A DNA stretch of 64,000 nt, taken from positions 356,300-420,299 of the forward strand of contig NZ_VTOL01000005.1 in assembly GCF_009801115.1 (NCBI RefSeq). The letters run 5' to 3'. The notes below the pieces were generated by a model that did no database searches, was not told the origin of the DNA, and worked only from the letters and a program-made list of their open reading frames with translations. Below, in pieces: positions 8,649 to 18,932 of the stretch. Numbering within the stretch: position 1 is the first letter of the stretch; each line of letters starts with the position of its first letter. A program made the translations under genes and the position numbers. This DNA comes from Dyadobacter sp. 3J3 (GTDB taxonomy: Bacteria; Bacteroidota; Bacteroidia; Cytophagales; Spirosomataceae).

Positions 8649-9962
8649 ATGAAACGATTTTTTGAGACGATAAAACATATATTTTCGATTGAGGAGTTGA
8701 GAACTAGAATTCTCAACACTCTTTTGTTTATAACAATATTCCGTTTAGGGTCTTATGTAGCTTTGCCTGGTGTAGAACCGGATCAGATGAATTTTTCATC
8801 ACAGGGTTTATTAGGTCTTCTTGATACCTTCCTTGGTGGAGCTTTTAGTAAAGCTTCCATCTTTGCTTTGGGTATCATGCCTTATATCTCTGCTTCCATT
8901 GCGATTCAGCTGTTGACTATGGCTTTGCCGTATTTCCAGAAGATGCAGAAAGAAGGAGAGTCTGGGCGCAAGAAGTTAAATCAAATTACAAGGGTTCTCA
9001 CGATTGTTGTTACCTTAGTTCAAGGAACAGCGTATTTGAATACAACTGTTCCTGATGAAGCACTATTGGTTTCACGCAGCTTGTTTTCTATCTCATCGGT
9101 GTTTGTTCTTGCAGCCGGGACTATGTTCTGCATGTGGCTGGGAGAGCGTATCACGGATAAGGGTGTAGGGAACGGGATCTCTATGTTGATTATGATTGGT
9201 ATTGTTTCCCGTTTTCCGGGTGCTATTCTTAAAGAATTTCAATCAAGAGGTACAGGTGGAATCTTGCTTTTCGTATTAGAAATTGTAGCCTTGTATTTTG
9301 TAATTATGGGTGCTGTTATGTTAACACAAGCAGTTCGCCGTATACCGATACAATACGCAAAACAGGTAGTTGGTAACCGGGTTATGGGTGGCCAGCGTCA
9401 ATACCTTCCTTTGAAATTGAATGCGGCTGGTGTAATGCCAATCATTTTCGCTCAGGCGTTAATGTTCATTCCTTCACTTGGAGCGTCTTATTTTGCTGAG
9501 AAAAGTGATTTCGCTAGTAACGTTGCTACTATTTTCGCAAACTATACAACCTGGCAATATAATCTGTTGTTTGCTTTCCTTATCATCGTTTTCACATTCT
9601 TTTATACTGCTATCTCGGTTAACCCGCAGCAAATCGCAGATGATATGAAAAGAGGAGGCGGTTTTATTCCAGGTGTAAAGCCGGGACAGCAAACTTCTGA
9701 ATATATCAGTTCTGTACTGGATCGTATAACGTTCCCTGGTTCACTAATGTTGGCTCTTGTAGCTATTCTGCCGGCTTTTGCAAGCATGGCTGGTGTATCA
9801 ACAGACTTTGCGCATTTCTTTGGGGGAACATCTTTACTTATCATGGTAGGTGTTGTTTTGGATACCTTGCAACAAGTTGAAAGTTATCTTCTAATGCGGA
9901 GATATGAAGGTCTTATGAAGTCAGGACGTGTAAAAGGTAGGACTGAAAGTGTCGCTATCTGA
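8649..9962 (+). CDS. secY: Protein translocase channel subunit SecY
   Basis: This 437-residue membrane protein has ten predicted hydrophobic segments in SecY order. Seen are the N-terminal plug region following YVALPGV, the conserved IMPYISASIAIQLL segment, and cytoplasmic loops with RRIPIQYAKQ and GGFIPGVKPGQQTSEY, which contact the ribosome and SecA. SecY forms the inner-membrane channel for secreted and membrane proteins. It is six bases from map. No adk gene sits between secY and map, in contrast to Firmicutes order. Confidence 0.97.
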   Translation: MKRFFETIKHIFSIEELRTRILNTLLFITIFRLGSYVALPGVEPDQMNFSSQGLLGLLDTFLGGAFSKASIFALGIMPYISASIAIQLLTMALPYFQKMQKEGESGRKKLNQITRVLTIVVTLVQGTAYLNTTVPDEALLVSRSLFSISSVFVLAAGTMFCMWLGERITDKGVGNGISMLIMIGIVSRFPGAILKEFQSRGTGGILLFVLEIVALYFVIMGAVMLTQAVRRIPIQYAKQVVGNRVMGGQRQYLPLKLNAAGVMPIIFAQALMFIPSLGASYFAEKSDFASNVATIFANYTTWQYNLLFAFLIIVFTFFYTAISVNPQQIADDMKRGGGFIPGVKPGQQTSEYISSVLDRITFPGSLMLALVAILPAFASMAGVSTDFAHFFGGTSLLIMVGVVLDTLQQVESYLLMRRYEGLMKSGRVKGRTESVAI

Positions 9963-9968
9963 TTTGGA

Positions 9969-10766
9969 ATGATCTATTTGAAAACAGAGGAGGAAATAAA
10001 CCTCATTAAAGAGAGTGCTCAGGTTTTAGGTAAGGCACATGCCGAAGTGGCGCAATGGGTTAAACCGGGCATCACTACTAAAAAGCTTGACACAATCGCT
10101 GAGGATTATATCAGAAGTTTTGGAGGTATACCTTCTTTTAAAGGCTTCAATAATTTCCCTGCTTCACTTTGTATGTCTGTAAATGAAGTAGTAGTTCACG
10201 GTATTCCCGGGAATTATGAACTAAAAGACGGAGACATTGTTTCAATTGATTGCGGTGTTAAGTTAAATGGATTCCACAGCGACAGTGCTTATACATATCC
10301 TGTGGGTGAAGTGTCGAAAGAGGTCATGGATCTTTTAACTGCAACTAAGAAATCTCTTTACAAGGGAATCGAGCAGGCAGTTGACGGATTAAGAGTTGGC
10401 GATATTGGTTTCGCGGTTCAGCATTATTGTGAAGAAAGAGGTTACACAGTGGTTCGCGAACTTGTTGGTCATGGCGTTGGAAAAGAACTCCACGAAGCTC
10501 CGGAAGTTCCTAATTACGGAAAAAGAGGAAAAGGATTACGTTTGAAAGAAGGAATGGTCCTTGCTATCGAACCGATGATTAACTTAGGTACTAAGTCAGT
10601 TATGCAGGAAAAGGATGGCTGGACAATCAGAACAACGGATCGTAAATACTCAGCTCATTTTGAACATACTGTTGTGGTGCGTAAAGGTAAAGCTGAAATA
10701 CTTACCACTTTTGATTATATAGAACAAGTCACGGCGAATACCAGCCTAATGGTTGAAGTAAAGTAA
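9969..10766 (+). CDS. map: Methionine aminopeptidase, type I
   Basis: This 265-residue enzyme removes the initiator methionine from new proteins. Metal ligands typical of the family are visible: SIDCGVKLNGFHSDSAYTY (two Asp), the GHGVG His region, and EPMINLG and FEHTVVV (Glu and His regions). The N-terminal half has NEVVVHGIP, the family substrate-pocket motif. It lacks the zinc-finger extension of longer forms, so it is type Ia-like. It is co-transcribed with secY and infA, which start within a few bases of each other. Confidence 0.96.
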   Translation: MIYLKTEEEINLIKESAQVLGKAHAEVAQWVKPGITTKKLDTIAEDYIRSFGGIPSFKGFNNFPASLCMSVNEVVVHGIPGNYELKDGDIVSIDCGVKLNGFHSDSAYTYPVGEVSKEVMDLLTATKKSLYKGIEQAVDGLRVGDIGFAVQHYCEERGYTVVRELVGHGVGKELHEAPEVPNYGKRGKGLRLKEGMVLAIEPMINLGTKSVMQEKDGWTIRTTDRKYSAHFEHTVVVRKGKAEILTTFDYIEQVTANTSLMVEVK

Positions 10767-10778
10767 TAAAAGCTACGA

Positions 10779-10997
10779 ATGGCAAAACAAGCATCAATTG
10801 AACAGGACGGAGTAATTTTAGAGGCGCTCTCGAATGCAATGTTTCGTGTAGTATTGGAAAATAAGCACGAAGTAATAGCACACATTTCAGGTAAAATGAG
10901 GATGCATTATATTAAAATTTTACCTGGCGACCGTGTAAAGCTTGAAATGTCTCCATACGATTTATCGAAAGCGAGAATTGTATATCGTTACAAGTAA
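10779..10997 (+). CDS. infA: Translation initiation factor IF-1
   Basis: This 72-residue OB-fold protein is the standard length of IF-1. It has [51 protein letters not shown], matching the family throughout. IF-1 binds the 30S A site during initiation. Placement between map and rpmJ is the usual Bacteroidota arrangement. Confidence 0.97.
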   Translation: MAKQASIEQDGVILEALSNAMFRVVLENKHEVIAHISGKMRMHYIKILPGDRVKLEMSPYDLSKARIVYRYK

Positions 10998-11045
10998 GCT
11001 AAGAGTTTGAATAGATTAGTTTAGGAAATAACTATTGTTAGAAAG

Positions 11046-11162
11046 ATGAAAGTTAAAGCATCAGTAAAAAAGCGCAGTGTAGACTGTAAAGTCATACGCC
11101 GGAAGGGTAAGGTCTACGTAATAAATAAGAAGAACCCACGGTATAAACAAAGACAAGGTTAA
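11046..11162 (+). CDS. rpmJ: Large ribosomal subunit protein L36 (zinc-free form)
   Basis: Translation from ATG 11046 to TAA 11160-11162 gives 38 residues beginning [17 protein letters not shown] and ending [13 protein letters not shown], clearly L36. Only one cysteine is present, so the CxxC...CxxxxH zinc site of the classical form is missing. This is the zinc-independent variant. L36 stabilises 23S rRNA near the factor-binding side. It is the smallest gene of the operon, set between infA and rpsM. Confidence 0.95.
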   Translation: MKVKASVKKRSVDCKVIRRKGKVYVINKKNPRYKQRQG

Positions 11163-11168
11163 TAAATT

Positions 11169-11546
11169 ATGGCACGTATTTCAGGAGTTGATATCCCCGA
11201 CCGTAAAAGAGGCGAGATTGCCTTAACTTACATTTTTGGAATTGGTCGCAGTACTGCGAAGAAAATTCTGGACAAAGCAGGTGTGGATCTGGATAAAAAG
11301 GTACTTGACTGGTCAGATGAAGAGTCAGGGGCTATTCGTTCTGTTATTTCAGGCGAATATAAAGTTGAGGGAGCACTAAAGTCGGAGGTTCAATTGAGTA
11401 TCAAACGCTTAATGGATATTGCTTGTTACCGTGGCCTTCGTCATCGTAAGGGATTGCCATTGCGCGGACAGAGAACCAAGAATAACTCTCGTACTCGTAA
11501 GGGTAAACGCAAGACAATCGCGAACAAGAAAAAGGCTACTAAATAA
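11169..11546 (+). CDS. rpsM: Small ribosomal subunit protein S13
   Basis: This 125-residue protein begins [27 protein letters not shown] and has the C-terminal basic region [28 protein letters not shown]13 in the 30S head contacts the P-site tRNA and bridges to L5. It starts six bases after rpmJ and opens the alpha-operon part. Confidence 0.97.
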   Translation: MARISGVDIPDRKRGEIALTYIFGIGRSTAKKILDKAGVDLDKKVLDWSDEESGAIRSVISGEYKVEGALKSEVQLSIKRLMDIACYRGLRHRKGLPLRGQRTKNNSRTRKGKRKTIANKKKATK

Positions 11547-11588
11547 ACAATGAGTGTGGCATCACAGCCACATCTTATTCCATAAGCA

Positions 11589-11984
11589 ATGGCACAAAAT
11601 AAAAGAAAAGACAAGGCAAAGAAGAGAGTTGTTGTAGTAGAGTCGGTGGGTCAGGTACACATCAGAGCTTCTTTCAACAACATCATCATCTCTATCACTA
11701 ACAGCAATGGACAGGTGATCTCATGGGCTTCGGCTGGTAAAATGGGATTCCGTGGTTCTAAGAAAAACACTCCTTACGCAGCTCAGACTGCGGCACAGAA
11801 CTGTGCTCAGGTAGCGTTTGATCTTGGAATGCGTAAAGCTGAAATTTTTGTTAAAGGACCTGGTTCAGGTCGTGAGTCGGCAATTCGTACGATTCAAAAT
11901 GCAGGAATTGAAGTAACCACGATCCGTGATATTACTCCACTTCCTCACAACGGATGTCGTCCTCCGAAAAGAAGAAGAGTTTAG
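11589..11984 (+). CDS. rpsK: Small ribosomal subunit protein S11
   Basis: This 131-residue protein has [44 protein letters not shown] and the C-terminal [17 protein letters not shown], both diagnostic of S11. It lines the 30S platform near the E-site mRNA. The short gap before it contains a 6-bp stem (TGTGGC 11555-11560 with GCCACA 11567-11572) of unknown meaning. Confidence 0.97.
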   Translation: MAQNKRKDKAKKRVVVVESVGQVHIRASFNNIIISITNSNGQVISWASAGKMGFRGSKKNTPYAAQTAAQNCAQVAFDLGMRKAEIFVKGPGSGRESAIRTIQNAGIEVTTIRDITPLPHNGCRPPKRRRV

Positions 11985-12075
11985 TTTATTTTTTATCCAA
12001 TGATTCCTTCATTCGTAATTTGGACACTGGGGTTACAGAATGGTTATCATTAACATTACAAACAATTAGTATCAA

Positions 12076-12681
12076 ATGGCTCGTTACACAGGTCCCAAAT
12101 CCAAGATTGCAAGACGCTACGGAGAACCAATTTTAGGCCCTAGCAAAGCACTTGCAAAGAAAAATTACCCACCCGGAGTACACGGAAAGGGTCGTCGTTC
12201 CAAAAAATCGGAATACGCTTTACAATTAATGGAAAAGCAAAAAGTTAAGTTTATCTACGGTATTCTTGAAAGACAGTTTCGTAATCTATTCGAAAAAGCG
12301 TCTGTAAAAGAAGGTCTTACCGGTGAAAACTTACTTCGTTTCTGCGAAGCTCGTCTTGATAACACAGTTTATCGTTTAGGTATCGCTCCTACAAGACGTG
12401 CAGCTCGTCAGTTGGTTTCTCACAAACATATCCTTGTTGATGGAGAAATCGTAAACATTCCTTCATATTCTTTACGCCCTGGACAAACTGTTACAGTGCG
12501 TGAAAAATCGAAATCTCTTGAAGCTGTTTCGGAAAGCTTAGCTGGCCACAGTTCAAAAGGATTCAACTGGTTGGAATGGAACGGACAAGAGCTTTCAGGT
12601 AAGTTTATAACTTTCCCTGACCGCGAGCAGATTCCTGAAAACATCAACGAGCAACTTATCGTTGAGTTGTACTCGAAGTAA
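12076..12681 (+). CDS. rpsD: Small ribosomal subunit protein S4 (zinc-free form)
   Basis: This 201-residue protein starts [16 protein letters not shown]. It has the S4 RNA-binding domain around [39 protein letters not shown]. The N-terminal part has no cysteine cluster, so it is the C-minus form. S4 starts 30S assembly at the 16S five-way junction and in E. coli represses the alpha operon. Here it directly precedes rpoA, after a structured gap that might be its target (inference only). Confidence 0.97.
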   Translation: MARYTGPKSKIARRYGEPILGPSKALAKKNYPPGVHGKGRRSKKSEYALQLMEKQKVKFIYGILERQFRNLFEKASVKEGLTGENLLRFCEARLDNTVYRLGIAPTRRAARQLVSHKHILVDGEIVNIPSYSLRPGQTVTVREKSKSLEAVSESLAGHSSKGFNWLEWNGQELSGKFITFPDREQIPENINEQLIVELYSK

Positions 12682-12704
12682 TAAGTAATCTTCAAAATTT
12701 TATG

Positions 12705-12765
12705 AGCACGCTTCATTTTTGGAGCGTGCTTGTAGCCGAAAAACGGCAATATTTGCGATCGCAAA
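12705..12765 (+). promoter_or_regulatory. Three consecutive inverted repeats in the rpsD-rpoA leader
   Basis: The gap before rpoA contains AGCACGCT/AGCGTGCT (12705-12712 and 12723-12730), then GCCG/CGGC around AAAAA (12735-12747), then the perfect 14-bp palindrome TTTGCGATCGCAAA (12752-12765). None is followed by a T-run. The rpoA start then has an unusually good Shine-Dalgarno, AAAGGAG (12804-12810), eight bases before ATG. Such a cluster suggests post-transcriptional control or processing of the rpoA message, but it may also be partly chance. Confidence 0.4.
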
Positions 12766-12818
12766 GGTAACGGTAGCGTGATCAACTATCATTTACTACT
12801 ATAAAAGGAGCAAGGACT

Positions 12819-13808
12819 ATGTCAATATTAGCTTTCCAAATGCCTGATAAGGTCGTCATGGAAAAAGCAGACGACTTTCACGGGTTGTTTGAATTTAAGC
12901 CTTTAGAGAAAGGGTATGGCGTAACAATCGGTAATGCGTTACGCAGGATTCTTCTTTCATCTTTGGAAGGCTATGCCATCACGAGCGTGAAGTTCCCTGG
13001 TGTGCTTCATGAATTTTCGTCCATTGAAGGTATTGTTGAGGATGTAACAGAAATCATCCTGAACCTTAAAATGGTTCGATTTAAAAAAGTATCGGATTTA
13101 AACGAAAGCAGAATAGTTGTTAATCTTAAAAATGTTTCGGTTATCACAGCCGGCGACATCAGCAAGTTTACCAGCGCTTTTGAAGTTTTGAATCCTGATC
13201 AAGTAATTTGTCATATTGACGACAACAAGGAGTTCGAAATGGAACTTTTGTTGGATAAAGGAAGAGGATACGTTCCTGCTGATGAGCCAAGAGCAAATGA
13301 ATTGCCTTTCGGATACATCGCAATGGACTCGATCTATACGCCAATTAAAAATGTTAAATACAGCGTTGAAAATACGCGTGTTGAACAACGTACCGATTAC
13401 GAACGTCTTTTAATTGATATTCAAACGGACGGGTCAATCCACCCTGAAGATGCTTTGAAAGGAGCTGCGAATATTTTGATTCAACACTTTATGCTATTCT
13501 CTGATCAGACAATGACGTTTGAGAAACAGAAAGCTGAAGAAGATAATCAGGTTGATGAAGAAATGTTGCGTATGAGGAAATTGCTTAAAACTTCATTGTC
13601 GGAGTTGGATCTTTCAGTTCGTGCATACAACTGTTTGAAATCTGCTGATGTGAAATCTTTAGGTGATTTAGTAAGACTTGAAATTTCGGACATGATGAAG
13701 TTCCGTAACTTCGGTAAAAAATCTCTGACTGAGTTGGAGCAACTTGTTGCTGACAAACAACTCGTATTTGGAATGGATGTTGCCAAATATCGTTTGGACG
13801 AAGAATAA
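12819..13808 (+). CDS. rpoA: RNA polymerase alpha subunit
   Basis: This 329-residue protein has the N-terminal dimerisation and assembly domain (about 10-230; [37 protein letters not shown] is diagnostic) and the C-terminal helix-hairpin-helix domain (about 250-325; [22 protein letters not shown] and [11 protein letters not shown]), which contacts regulators and upstream DNA. It follows a hairpin-rich 137-base leader with a clear AAAGGAG ribosome-binding site, uncommon in this phylum. rplQ follows 74 bases later. Confidence 0.97.
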   Translation: MSILAFQMPDKVVMEKADDFHGLFEFKPLEKGYGVTIGNALRRILLSSLEGYAITSVKFPGVLHEFSSIEGIVEDVTEIILNLKMVRFKKVSDLNESRIVVNLKNVSVITAGDISKFTSAFEVLNPDQVICHIDDNKEFEMELLLDKGRGYVPADEPRANELPFGYIAMDSIYTPIKNVKYSVENTRVEQRTDYERLLIDIQTDGSIHPEDALKGAANILIQHFMLFSDQTMTFEKQKAEEDNQVDEEMLRMRKLLKTSLSELDLSVRAYNCLKSADVKSLGDLVRLEISDMMKFRNFGKKSLTELEQLVADKQLVFGMDVAKYRLDEE

Positions 13809-13882
13809 AATAAATTCCATAATAAGTCTGTATTCTGTAGCGCGTAGCAATGCGCAGCTCGAAGCAACTAAACAAAAACAAA

Positions 13883-14446
13883 ATGAGACACGGAAGAAAA
13901 GTAAATCACCTTGGAAGAACGCATTCACACAGAAAAGCAATGCTTGCGAATATGGCTTCCTCGTTGATTCTTCACAAAAGAATTGAAACAACGCTTGCAA
14001 AAGCGAAAGAGCTTAAAAAGTTTGTTGAGCCTTTGTTGACTCGTGCTAAAGAAGATACAACGCACAATCGTCGTGTGATCTTTGGTTATCTGAACGACAA
14101 AGAATCAGTTAAAGAACTTTTTGGTACTATTTCTGATAAAATTGCAGACCGTCCGGGCGGATACACGCGTATCATCAAATTGGGTAACCGTTTGGGTGAT
14201 GCAGCTGAAATGTCTTTGATGGAACTTGTAGATTTCAACGATGCTCTATTACTTGCTAACGCAGACAAACCTGTGAAAACTCGTCGTAGCCGTCGTGGTG
14301 GTAAAAAAGAAGGTGGTGAAACAACAGCAGTAGAGGCAGCACCAGCGGCTCCTAAGGCGGATTTCACAATCGTACCGGAAGATGAAACACCAGAAGCTCC
14401 GAAAGCAGCGTCTGATGAATCTCAAGAAGATGCAAAAAGCGAATAG
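13883..14446 (+). CDS. rplQ: Large ribosomal subunit protein L17 with an Ala/Glu-rich tail
   Basis: I choose ATG 13883, giving [25 protein letters not shown], the universal L17 start; an in-frame ATG at 13850 would add eleven residues not found in the family. Residues 1 to about 120 are canonical L17. About 60 residues follow (from about KKEGGETT) rich in Ala, Glu, Pro and Asp, making the 187-residue protein much longer than the usual 116-130. L17 lies at the tunnel exit, so the acidic tail could face emerging chains (inference). It is the last gene of the superoperon. Confidence 0.95.
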   Translation: MRHGRKVNHLGRTHSHRKAMLANMASSLILHKRIETTLAKAKELKKFVEPLLTRAKEDTTHNRRVIFGYLNDKESVKELFGTISDKIADRPGGYTRIIKLGNRLGDAAEMSLMELVDFNDALLLANADKPVKTRRSRRGGKKEGGETTAVEAAPAAPKADFTIVPEDETPEAPKAASDESQEDAKSE

Positions 14447-14477
14447 TATTGTGCAAAGCATCAGATAAATATTAATT

Positions 14478-14513
14478 AAAAGGGTTAAACGTTTTCGTTT
14501 AACCCTTTTTTTT
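14478..14513 (+). terminator. Rho-independent terminator of the ribosomal superoperon
   Basis: AAAGGGTTAAACG pairs perfectly with CGTTTAACCCTTT around a short T-rich loop, and the right arm runs into a stretch of T. It lies about 30 bases after the rplQ stop and separates the ribosomal superoperon from carA. Confidence 0.9.
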
Positions 14514-14526
14514 GACTAAAAATATA

Positions 14527-14534
14527 TACTTTTG
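14527..14534 (+). promoter_or_regulatory. Candidate carA promoter, -7 box
   Basis: TACTTTTG matches the Bacteroidota -7 consensus TAnnTTTG exactly and is followed by CA. It lies just past the superoperon terminator and about 105 bases before the carA start. A -33 TTTG at 14511-14514 is only 12 bases away, closer than the normal 19-23, so only the -7 part is convincing. Confidence 0.45.
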
Positions 14535-14638
14535 CAGCGCCAAATTTAATAGCAAGATGGCGCTTATCTCCTACGACTTTGAAATTGAACTGCTTTAATC
14601 GTTGGAGTGTTATAATTAGCAAATCGATTTAACCATAT

Positions 14639-15742
14639 ATGAATCAAAAGAAAGAGGCTTTATTACTGCTGGAAGACGGAACAGCATATAGAGGGTTAGC
14701 TTTAGGGATAGACGGCACAACCGGTGGCGAGATCTGCTTTAACACGGGAATGACGGGGTATCAGGAAATTTATACTGACCCTTCCTATTTTGGACAAATC
14801 ATAGTGAACACCAATTCTCATATCGGGAATTACGGTGTGCAGCTGGAAGATGAAGAAGAATCAAGTTCAGTGAAAATTAAGGGAATGGTTTGTAATACCT
14901 TCTCGACGATTTATTCACGGGACACCGCTGATTATTCTTTACAAGAATATTTTGAAAGAGCCAAGATTGTCGGTGTCAGCAATGTTGATACAAGACATAT
15001 CGTACGCCATGTTCGTGAAAAAGGAGTAATGAACGCGATTATTTCATCTCAGATTCTTGATGAAAAAGAATTGATGGATGAATTGCACAAAGTGCCTTCG
15101 ATGGATGGTCTTGAATTATCGTCTTATGTAACTACGGATGTACCTTATTTCATGGGTACAGAAGCTGGGAGCAAATGGAGAATTGCGGTAATGGATTATG
15201 GTATCAAGAAAAGCATTCTTAATAATCTTACACAACGCGGATGTTACTGCAAGGTTTTTCCTGCGCAAGCGTCTTTTGAAGAAGTAATGAGTTGGAACCC
15301 GGACGGATTTTTTATCTCGAACGGACCAGGCGATCCATCGGCGATGCCTTATGCAATCAAGACTGTTGACGAAATGGTAAAAACAGGTAAGCCATTATTC
15401 GGTATTTGCCTTGGACACCAGTTGCTAGCGCTTTCAAGCGGGATCAATACATATAAAATGCACCATGGACACCGTGGTTTAAATCATCCGGTTAAAAACC
15501 TGATTACTGGGTTGTGCGAGATCACCTCTCAAAATCATGGTTTTGCTGTAAATCCTGACGAAATCCAGAGTCATCCGGATGTTGAGATTACGCACATTAA
15601 CCTGAATGACAAAACGATTGAAGGAATTCGTCGTAAAGATTATCCTGCTTTCTCTGTGCAATATCACCCGGAAGCTTCACCAGGACCGCATGATTCGCGT
15701 TACTTGTTTGACGAGTTTGCTAAGCTTTTGTCAGAGGTTTAG
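14639..15742 (+). CDS. carA: Carbamoyl-phosphate synthase small (glutaminase) subunit
   Basis: This 367-residue enzyme releases ammonia from glutamine for the large subunit CarB, supplying carbamoyl phosphate for pyrimidines and arginine. The N-terminal CarA domain (ALLLLEDGTAYRG, GEICFNTGMTGYQEI) is followed by a class I glutamine amidotransferase domain with nucleophile Cys257 in FGICLGHQ and the catalytic His-Glu in QYHPEASPG. carB is not next to it and is not in the window. It forms a single-gene unit between two terminators. Confidence 0.96.
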   Translation: MNQKKEALLLLEDGTAYRGLALGIDGTTGGEICFNTGMTGYQEIYTDPSYFGQIIVNTNSHIGNYGVQLEDEEESSSVKIKGMVCNTFSTIYSRDTADYSLQEYFERAKIVGVSNVDTRHIVRHVREKGVMNAIISSQILDEKELMDELHKVPSMDGLELSSYVTTDVPYFMGTEAGSKWRIAVMDYGIKKSILNNLTQRGCYCKVFPAQASFEEVMSWNPDGFFISNGPGDPSAMPYAIKTVDEMVKTGKPLFGICLGHQLLALSSGINTYKMHHGHRGLNHPVKNLITGLCEITSQNHGFAVNPDEIQSHPDVEITHINLNDKTIEGIRRKDYPAFSVQYHPEASPGPHDSRYLFDEFAKLLSEV

Positions 15743-15761
15743 AAATAAAACTAAAATTTGA

Positions 15762-15806
15762 ACAAACAAAAAATCCCGCCGATTTCGGTGGGATTTTTTG
15801 TTTGTT
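15762..15806. terminator. Bidirectional terminator between carA and the rhodanese-thioredoxin gene
   Basis: ACAAACAAAAAATCCC...GGGATTTTTTGTTTGT is a long near-perfect inverted repeat with A-runs on the left and T-runs on the right, so it can end transcripts from both converging genes. Confidence 0.88.
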
Positions 15807-15819
15807 GTAAAATAACTTT

Positions 15820-16527
15820 CTAAATATTTTCTTCAATCAACTTTTTAAATTCTGCTTCTTCCATTAATCCGTTTTTCCGAAGAATCAATTTTCCTTTTTT
15901 GTAAAAAAGGAAAGCGGGAATTTCGTCGATACCAAGTTCTTTTGCCAGCGCTTTATTCTGGTCGTAATGGATTGTTTCAATGTTAGCTTTTGACTTATAT
16001 TCTTCTGCCAGCTTATGAACTGTGGGCAGCATTTTGATACATGGAGCACACCACGGCGCATAAAAATCAACCATAACCAGTTTATCAGAGCTAATTAGTT
16101 TTTTGAATTCTGCGGTACTCATTCCCTTATTCACGGCGCCAGCATCTTTTGGTGCATCAATCATTTTACCAGAAGAGGTCCATTTCATAAAACCGCCTTG
16201 CATTTCATACACATCGGTAAAACCTTTTTCATGAAGGACTTTGGCCGCAGCTGAACTACGCCCGCCGGAAAGACAATAAACAAATACAGGTTTATTTTTA
16301 TCAAGTTTTTCAACCTGATCTTTAAACGCGGCATTTCTGTAATCGATATTTTCTGCTTTTTCCAGATGTCCCTGACTAAATTCTTCCGGCGTTCTTACAT
16401 CCAGTAACTGCGCTTGTTTGGATGCATTCAGCTTATTTTGAAAATCATCAGTGCTCAACTGAGTCTGTGCCACTACCGCTGAGGCCGTTAGCAATATGCC
16501 CAGAATTGATATGAGAATACTTTTCAT
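15820..16527 (-). CDS. Secreted rhodanese-thioredoxin fusion protein
   Basis: This 235-residue protein has a signal peptide (1-20, ending AVVA) and two domains. Residues about 25-118 form a rhodanese domain with the active-site loop CLSGGRS (Cys85) and the upstream LLDVRTPEEF. Residues about 135-235 form a thioredoxin domain with Trp-Cys160-Ala-Pro-Cys163 and the cis-proline in EIPAF. It should act in the periplasm, perhaps passing persulfide sulfur or reducing oxidised cysteines; the fusion suggests the rhodanese cysteine is a substrate for the thioredoxin (inference). CAPC is less common than CGPC. It faces carA across a shared terminator and is divergent from eno. Confidence 0.88.
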   Translation of the reverse strand: MKSILISILGILLTASAVVAQTQLSTDDFQNKLNASKQAQLLDVRTPEEFSQGHLEKAENIDYRNAAFKDQVEKLDKNKPVFVYCLSGGRSSAAAKVLHEKGFTDVYEMQGGFMKWTSSGKMIDAPKDAGAVNKGMSTAEFKKLISSDKLVMVDFYAPWCAPCIKMLPTVHKLAEEYKSKANIETIHYDQNKALAKELGIDEIPAFLFYKKGKLILRKNGLMEEAEFKKLIEENI

Positions 16528-16578
16528 GTTGTAAAATTTAATTCTGTGATAATGTAAATTTACCTTAAAATAGATTAA

Positions 16579-17928
<1,350 letters not shown>

Positions 17929-17940
17929 TTTTAGTATAAT

Positions 17941-17966
17941 GAAACCGGAGCCCAGGCTCCGGTTTT
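17941..17966 (+). terminator. Rho-independent terminator after eno
   Basis: GAAACCGGAGCC and GGCTCCGGTTTTC form a strong GC-rich stem around CA, with T-rich sequence after it. It lies about ten bases past the eno stop and immediately before the DivIC-like gene, which therefore probably has its own start signal or depends on read-through. Confidence 0.8.
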
Positions 17967-17978
17967 CTCTTTCTCAGC

Positions 17979-18308
17979 ATGATCGATTTCAAAAGTCTTA
18001 TACCCCACATGCGCAAATTCTATACTGCAACCTTTGTGGTATGGCTCGTCTGGATATTGTTTTTAGATAACAACAACCTCAAAGTAGTTTTGTCAAACCG
18101 CGTCAAAATGAAAGAGCTGGAAAAAGAGAAAGTGATCCTGGAAGATAAGATCAAACAGGTTAAAAAAGAGCGGAACGAAGTATTCGGTACGCCGAAAATG
18201 CTTGAAAAATGGGCGAGAGAAAAGTATCTTATGCGTAAACCGCATGAAGATGTTTACGTAATCGTAGACGAGAATAACCAACCTATTGAAAGTAAAAAAG
18301 AAGAATAA
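17979..18308 (+). CDS. Septum formation initiator family protein (DivIC/FtsB-like)
   Basis: This 109-residue protein has a short N-terminal cytoplasmic part, one membrane segment (about 14-31, FYTATFVVWLVWILFL), and a charged coiled coil (about 40-75, MKELEKEKVILEDKIKQVKKER). A conserved-looking segment with KWAREKYLMRKPHEDVYVI follows. This layout is that of the FtsB/DivIC family, which bridges FtsL and FtsQ and activates septal peptidoglycan synthesis. The start is not certain; an in-frame ATG lies at 18009. Confidence 0.82.
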   Translation: MIDFKSLIPHMRKFYTATFVVWLVWILFLDNNNLKVVLSNRVKMKELEKEKVILEDKIKQVKKERNEVFGTPKMLEKWAREKYLMRKPHEDVYVIVDENNQPIESKKEE

Positions 18309-18352
18309 GTTTCAAACATTCTTCGAACATCAACCAATATTACTCCTGCGCC

Positions 18353-18871
18353 TTGATTAATGTACTTTTTATTTGTTTAGGGAATATTTGCCGGTCTCCC
18401 ATTGCAGAAGGCGTTTTTAAAGCACTTGTTAAACAAAAGGGATTAGATCATATTATTCAATGTGATTCTGCCGGCACAGGAGCCTATCACATTGGCAGCT
18501 TACCAGATAAGCGCATGAGAAAAGTTGCATTATCTCATGACATCACACTGACACACCAGGCAAGACAACTATCTTTCGAGGATTTCATAAATTTCAATTA
18601 CATAGTCGCAATGGACGAATCCAATTTCGAAAATATTCGAAAGGAAAGCTTCCGCGCACATGGATTTTATTTACCTGAAGATCAGTTATATTTATACAGA
18701 ATGTTTGATCCTGAAAGAGGAGAGGCCGTTATTGTTCCGGATCCTTATTATGAAGAGCTTTCAGCTTTTGACAACGTATATGAAATTGTGGAACGAAGTG
18801 GGAATGCCTTTTTAGATTTTTTGATAGAAAAACACGGATTGACAAAAGAGAAAAATTATCAGGAAAGTTAA
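18353..18871 (+). CDS. Low-molecular-weight protein tyrosine phosphatase
   Basis: This 172-residue phosphatase begins at a TTG codon; no ATG in frame precedes the catalytic loop, which starts only a few residues in (VLFICLGNICRSP, nucleophile Cys8, phosphate-binding Arg14). The general-acid Asp lies in the DPYYEE loop near residue 125. Family members remove phosphate from tyrosine residues, often in exopolysaccharide control, though some act on arginine phosphate. The partner here is unknown. It lies between the DivIC-like gene and gpmI. Confidence 0.9.
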   Translation: MINVLFICLGNICRSPIAEGVFKALVKQKGLDHIIQCDSAGTGAYHIGSLPDKRMRKVALSHDITLTHQARQLSFEDFINFNYIVAMDESNFENIRKESFRAHGFYLPEDQLYLYRMFDPERGEAVIVPDPYYEELSAFDNVYEIVERSGNAFLDFLIEKHGLTKEKNYQES

Positions 18872-18932
18872 GTCTGGTGATCGGATGTCAGATAATTAAT
18901 ATAGAAAGCAAGAATTTTAAACAAGTACGAAA

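Noticed and set aside
13668-14000. Overlapping minus-strand open frames across the rpoA-rplQ junction.
   Set aside because: They run antisense to two conserved genes, and their protein sequences look like no family.
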